Source: Lysinibacillus sp. G4S2 (GTDB lineage: Bacteria > Bacillota > Bacilli > Bacillales_A > Planococcaceae). From it: 64,000 bases of DNA. The notes beneath the pieces are model-generated. The model saw only the letters and a list, made by a program, of their open reading frames with translations. It was not told where the DNA came from and did no database searches. Position numbers and translations under genes: made by a program. Below, one piece after another: positions 63,825-64,000 of this stretch. Location: assembly GCF_030348505.1 (NCBI RefSeq), contig NZ_JAUCFJ010000002.1, positions 4,530,001 to 4,594,000 on the forward strand, given 5' to 3'. How positions within the stretch are numbered: position 1 is the stretch's first letter; the number at the start of each line of letters is the position of its first letter.

Positions 63825-63876
63825 TTGACAAAGCTTTAGACTTACACTTAAATGGAGATAATCACACTAGATTATC
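63825..63876 (+). promoter_or_regulatory. Promoter of hmoB with inverted repeat at the start site
   Basis: TTGACA (63825-63830), 17-base spacer, TTAAAT (63848-63853). Four bases later comes GATAATC-N6-GATTATC (63857-63876), an inverted repeat covering the predicted start of transcription. GATAAT halves recall Fur boxes, and iron control of this gene family is known, but the spacing is not the classical 7-1-7 Fur form. Confidence 0.55.
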
Positions 63877-63921
63877 AATTTAATGAAGATGAAGATGAAC
63901 ATTCATAAGGAGGGCAAATTT

Positions 63922-64000
63922 ATGTATATTTATTTAACTTCTGGTACAGGTGATTTTTTACAACAGTTAAAAAATAAATATCCAAAAGAAGAAATGATTT
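63922..64000 (+). CDS. hmoB: Haem-degrading monooxygenase HmoB/YhgC type, N-terminal fragment
   Basis: Only 26 codons are visible before the right edge. The start MYIYLTSGTGDFLQQLKNKYP matches the beginning of HmoB (YhgC) of B. subtilis, and the gene is divergent from hemE as there. AAGGAGGG precedes the ATG. The catalytic ABM domain lies outside the window, so its integrity is unknown. Confidence 0.75.
   Translation, partial: MYIYLTSGTGDFLQQLKNKYPKEEMI

Overview
The window looks like chromosome of a low-GC, spore-forming member of the Bacillaceae/Planococcaceae, most like Lysinibacillus. This is judged from protein sequence and gene order, not from a database search. The order repeatedly matches Bacillus subtilis: cggR-gap-pgk-tpiA-gpmI; clpP beside a tRNA-Arg; the yvc block (TPR protein, trxB, nudix, rapZ, glmR, whiA, crh); the his operon followed by the hprK-lgt-ppaX-yvoF cluster; lcfB, lplJ and yhfH; and hemEHY with yhgD/yhgE and yhgC/hmoB. 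Nearly all genes lie on the minus strand.

Layout. 0-5 kb: lower glycolysis with its regulator CggR, a recognisable CggR operator and promoter. 5-19 kb is an accessory stretch: a flavodoxin-fold oxidoreductase, an HxlR regulator, PaiB, a glutaredoxin-like protein, two tandem 757-residue S9 peptidases, a LemA/TPM pair, a CotF-like coat protein and a polar amino-acid ABC transporter. 19-29 kb: tRNA-Arg, clpP, a 1-kb tandem repeat array, crh, whiA, glmR, rapZ, nudix, trxB and a TPR protein. 28.6-34.5 kb: the histidine operon hisZ-G-D-B-H-F-IE, which has no hisA. 35-38 kb: yvoF, ppaX, lgt, hprK. 38-44 kb: cytochrome c551, a YitT-type membrane protein, an EAL-HDOD protein, DedA and an acyl-CoA ligase. 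44.5-49.3 kb: a Bce-type two-component system plus ABC transporter with an extra unknown gene. 49.7-54.4 kb: lplJ, yhfH, yhgE and its TetR regulator, with a matched pair of palindromic operator candidates. 54.5-58.1 kb: a four-gene operon (beta-propeller lipoprotein, response regulator, sensor kinase, YtkA-like lipoprotein). 59-60 kb: an exosporium-like protein. 60-64 kb: haem genes hemY, hemH, hemE and the divergent start of hmoB.

How the genes connect. Crh (phosphorylatable Ser46, Gln15 in place of the HPr histidine) is a substrate of HprK, and PpaX removes the pyrophosphate released by HprK, so carbon-catabolite signalling is represented at two places. CggR controls glycolysis.

The most unusual content is intergenic. 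(1) Five loci carry tandem arrays with a 21-bp period; the sequence differs by locus but keeps a TATC/TACC-like core in phase. The largest is about 1 kb, between the facing terminators of clpP and crh. (2) About ten copies or fragments of a nested-palindrome element with terminal inverted repeats (MITE-like) are present, several expanded internally by 36-46-bp hairpin units or by a 21-bp array. (3) A second palindrome family and a shared terminator-like hairpin family also occur. These repeats, rather than any gene cluster, are the best candidates for something undescribed.
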